This document shows, piece after piece, positions 5,772 through 6,580 of a stretch of DNA of 6,580 nt. The DNA is from SVQP01 sp045650025 (GTDB lineage Bacteria > Bacillota > Clostridia > Oscillospirales > CAG-272), in NCBI GenBank assembly GCA_045650025.1, contig JAZRQR010000058.1:1-6580 (forward strand), written 5' to 3'. The position numbers and the translations under genes are program-made. The stretch's first letter is position 1. The number at the start of each line of letters is the position of its first letter. The notes below the pieces were generated by a model that did no database searches, was not told the DNA's origin, and saw only the letters and a list, made by a program, of their open reading frames with translations.

Positions 5772-6470
5772 TTACCTCCACAAATTGATGATATTTTGAT
5801 TTCTCAGGCGTTCAATTTCGGCAGCCTGATCGCCGCTTTGTTCCTCGCTCTCCAGCTCGGCGTCGGAGCTCTCCAGCTCTGCATATATATCGAGGTCGCA
5901 CTCCTGCGCCCTTGATTGCATTTTGGTCTGTGCACTGGTTTCGGGGTAGGCTGGGAAGTCTACCACGCTGAATTCAATCACGCTGGCGACCTGCGTCACT
6001 GTGCGCTTTTTCATTCCGTCCTTGCGCTCTATGATTTCCCCGTCTTTATCGACGAAAAAGCCAAAGCTGCACGCGTCCATGTCCCCTCGCTCTACAGCGC
6101 TGTACAGATTTGCTGCAGCAGGGCTGTGCTCCACGTCAAGCCGCGCCTCAAAATGCAGCCCGTCGTCGTCAATCCACAGCCGCATTGTGCTGTTTTCGTT
6201 GTTATTTCTGGAGCGTGCCAGCGCTCCGAGCTGGTGATTTACAAACAGCCGCACGTCTGTGAGGTCTGTCTTGTCATTGAACGCCCCGCGCTGAATGACC
6301 TCGATAAACATATCGCCGCGCGCGGTGACGATAACTGTCTCGACGTCATACACGGCAGCCGTGCCCGTGATAATATAGTCGCCTGTCGTCTCGTCCCGAC
6401 GCGTCTCGAATGTCGTCTTGTACGATCTGACAGCTGCGCGGTCATTTTTCTGCGCTCTCTGTTTCGGCAT
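5772..6470 (-). CDS. Prohead maturation protease (HK97 type, peptidase U35)
   Basis: 232-residue serine protease that should cut the scaffold domain from the capsid protein and then itself inside the prohead. Family signatures seen: the N-terminal strand with GTAAVYDVETVI (36-47) and VIQRGAFND (58-66), the catalytic His in RLFVNHQLGALARS (H79), DDDGLHFEARLD (101-112), the catalytic Ser in MDACSFGFFV (S135), and EFSVVDFPAYPET (166-178), where E166 is a candidate third catalytic residue. Residues 185-232 form an acidic, probably coiled-coil tail (AELESSDAELESEEQ). Length is typical. AGGAGG (6480-6485), 9 nt before the ATG, supports the start. The gene overlaps the portal 3' end by 29 nt and stops 7 nt before the capsid gene. 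Confidence 0.94.
   Translation of the reverse strand: MPKQRAQKNDRAAVRSYKTTFETRRDETTGDYIITGTAAVYDVETVIVTARGDMFIEVIQRGAFNDKTDLTDVRLFVNHQLGALARSRNNNENSTMRLWIDDDGLHFEARLDVEHSPAAANLYSAVERGDMDACSFGFFVDKDGEIIERKDGMKKRTVTQVASVIEFSVVDFPAYPETSAQTKMQSRAQECDLDIYAELESSDAELESEEQSGDQAAEIERLRNQNIINLWR
5774..5779 (-). promoter_or_regulatory. Capsid gene ribosome binding site embedded in the protease 3' end
   Basis: The last protease codons TGG AGG TAA contain GGAGGT, which is the capsid Shine-Dalgarno, 9 nt before the capsid ATG. Ribosomes finishing the protease therefore stop on the capsid initiation region. Confidence 0.85.
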
Positions 6471-6580
6471 CTTCGCTCTCCTCCTTTTCGTCGTCCTCTC
6501 CCACTTGGTACTTGTTTGCCTTTGCGCTGTCGATATAGTTCAGGCTCTGCGTGCGCTTCTCGCCGCCAGCGATCGGGGGC
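6442..6580 (-). CDS. Portal protein, C-terminal 45 residues (start lies past the right edge)
   Basis: The frame is open from 6579 to TGA at 6442-6444 and cut by the window edge. The visible peptide PPIAGGEKRTQSLNYIDSAK then ANKYQVG, followed by a strongly acidic tail (EDDEKEESEDAETESAEK), matches the usual end of HK97-family portal proteins, where a GG-x-x-x-x-x-SLN-[YF] motif and a KANxYQ[LV]G motif precede a short variable tail. The portal forms the dodecameric vertex ring through which DNA enters and leaves. Position immediately before the protease fits the portal-protease-capsid order. Only a fragment is visible, so oddities in the main domain cannot be judged. Confidence 0.83.
   Translation of the reverse strand, partial: PPIAGGEKRTQSLNYIDSAKANKYQVGEDDEKEESEDAETESAEK

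Noticed and set aside
4475..5788. 437-codon plus-strand open frame opposite the capsid gene
   Set aside because: It mirrors the capsid gene almost end to end, has Cys/Leu/Arg-rich low-quality sequence with no recognisable domain and no good ribosome binding site. It is open because the capsid gene hardly uses TTA, CTA and TCA codons.

Overview
The window is a segment of a tailed-phage genome or prophage: the head-to-tail morphogenesis module of a siphovirus-type (long non-contractile tail) phage. All genes lie on the minus strand and read from right to left. Head proteins of the HK97 type, a phi13-type major tail protein, strong GGAGG-type ribosome binding sites before nearly every gene and tight gene packing point to a phage of a Gram-positive host, most likely Firmicutes. 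The moderately GC-rich composition suggests a Clostridia-like gut bacterium, but the host is inferred and not shown. No integrase, repressor, host gene or attachment site is present, so prophage and free phage cannot be told apart.

Layout in order of transcription: portal protein C-terminus (6442-6580, cut by the window edge); prohead protease (5772-6470); major capsid protein with built-in scaffold domain (4523-5764); head-tail connector (4222-4506); head-closure or head-tail joining protein (3853-4203); HK97 gp10-like protein (3413-3853); tail-terminator-like protein (3066-3416); major tail protein (2444-3052); tail assembly chaperone (2128-2421) with a -1 frameshift extension (to 1856); and the N-terminal 607 residues of the tape measure protein (1-1821, cut by the window edge). 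Junctions run from a 29-nt overlap to a 34-nt gap. There is no gene-free stretch longer than 34 nt, and no internal promoter or convincing terminator is seen, which fits one late operon.

How the genes work together: the portal seeds the procapsid, the capsid protein assembles around it using its N-terminal scaffold domain, and the protease removes that domain. The connector, head-closure and gp10-like proteins complete the head-to-tail interface. The major tail protein polymerises into the tube around the tape measure protein, which is kept in order by the short and frameshifted chaperones.

The least obvious content is the chaperone frameshift. A canonical A AAA AAC heptamer at 2134-2140, followed by a GC-rich hairpin, opens a 92-codon extension that fills the apparent gap 1856-2127. 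The tape measure protein also carries a strikingly regular 44-residue proline repeat. I see no defence, mobile or otherwise new system; this is a complete-looking, conventional structural module.
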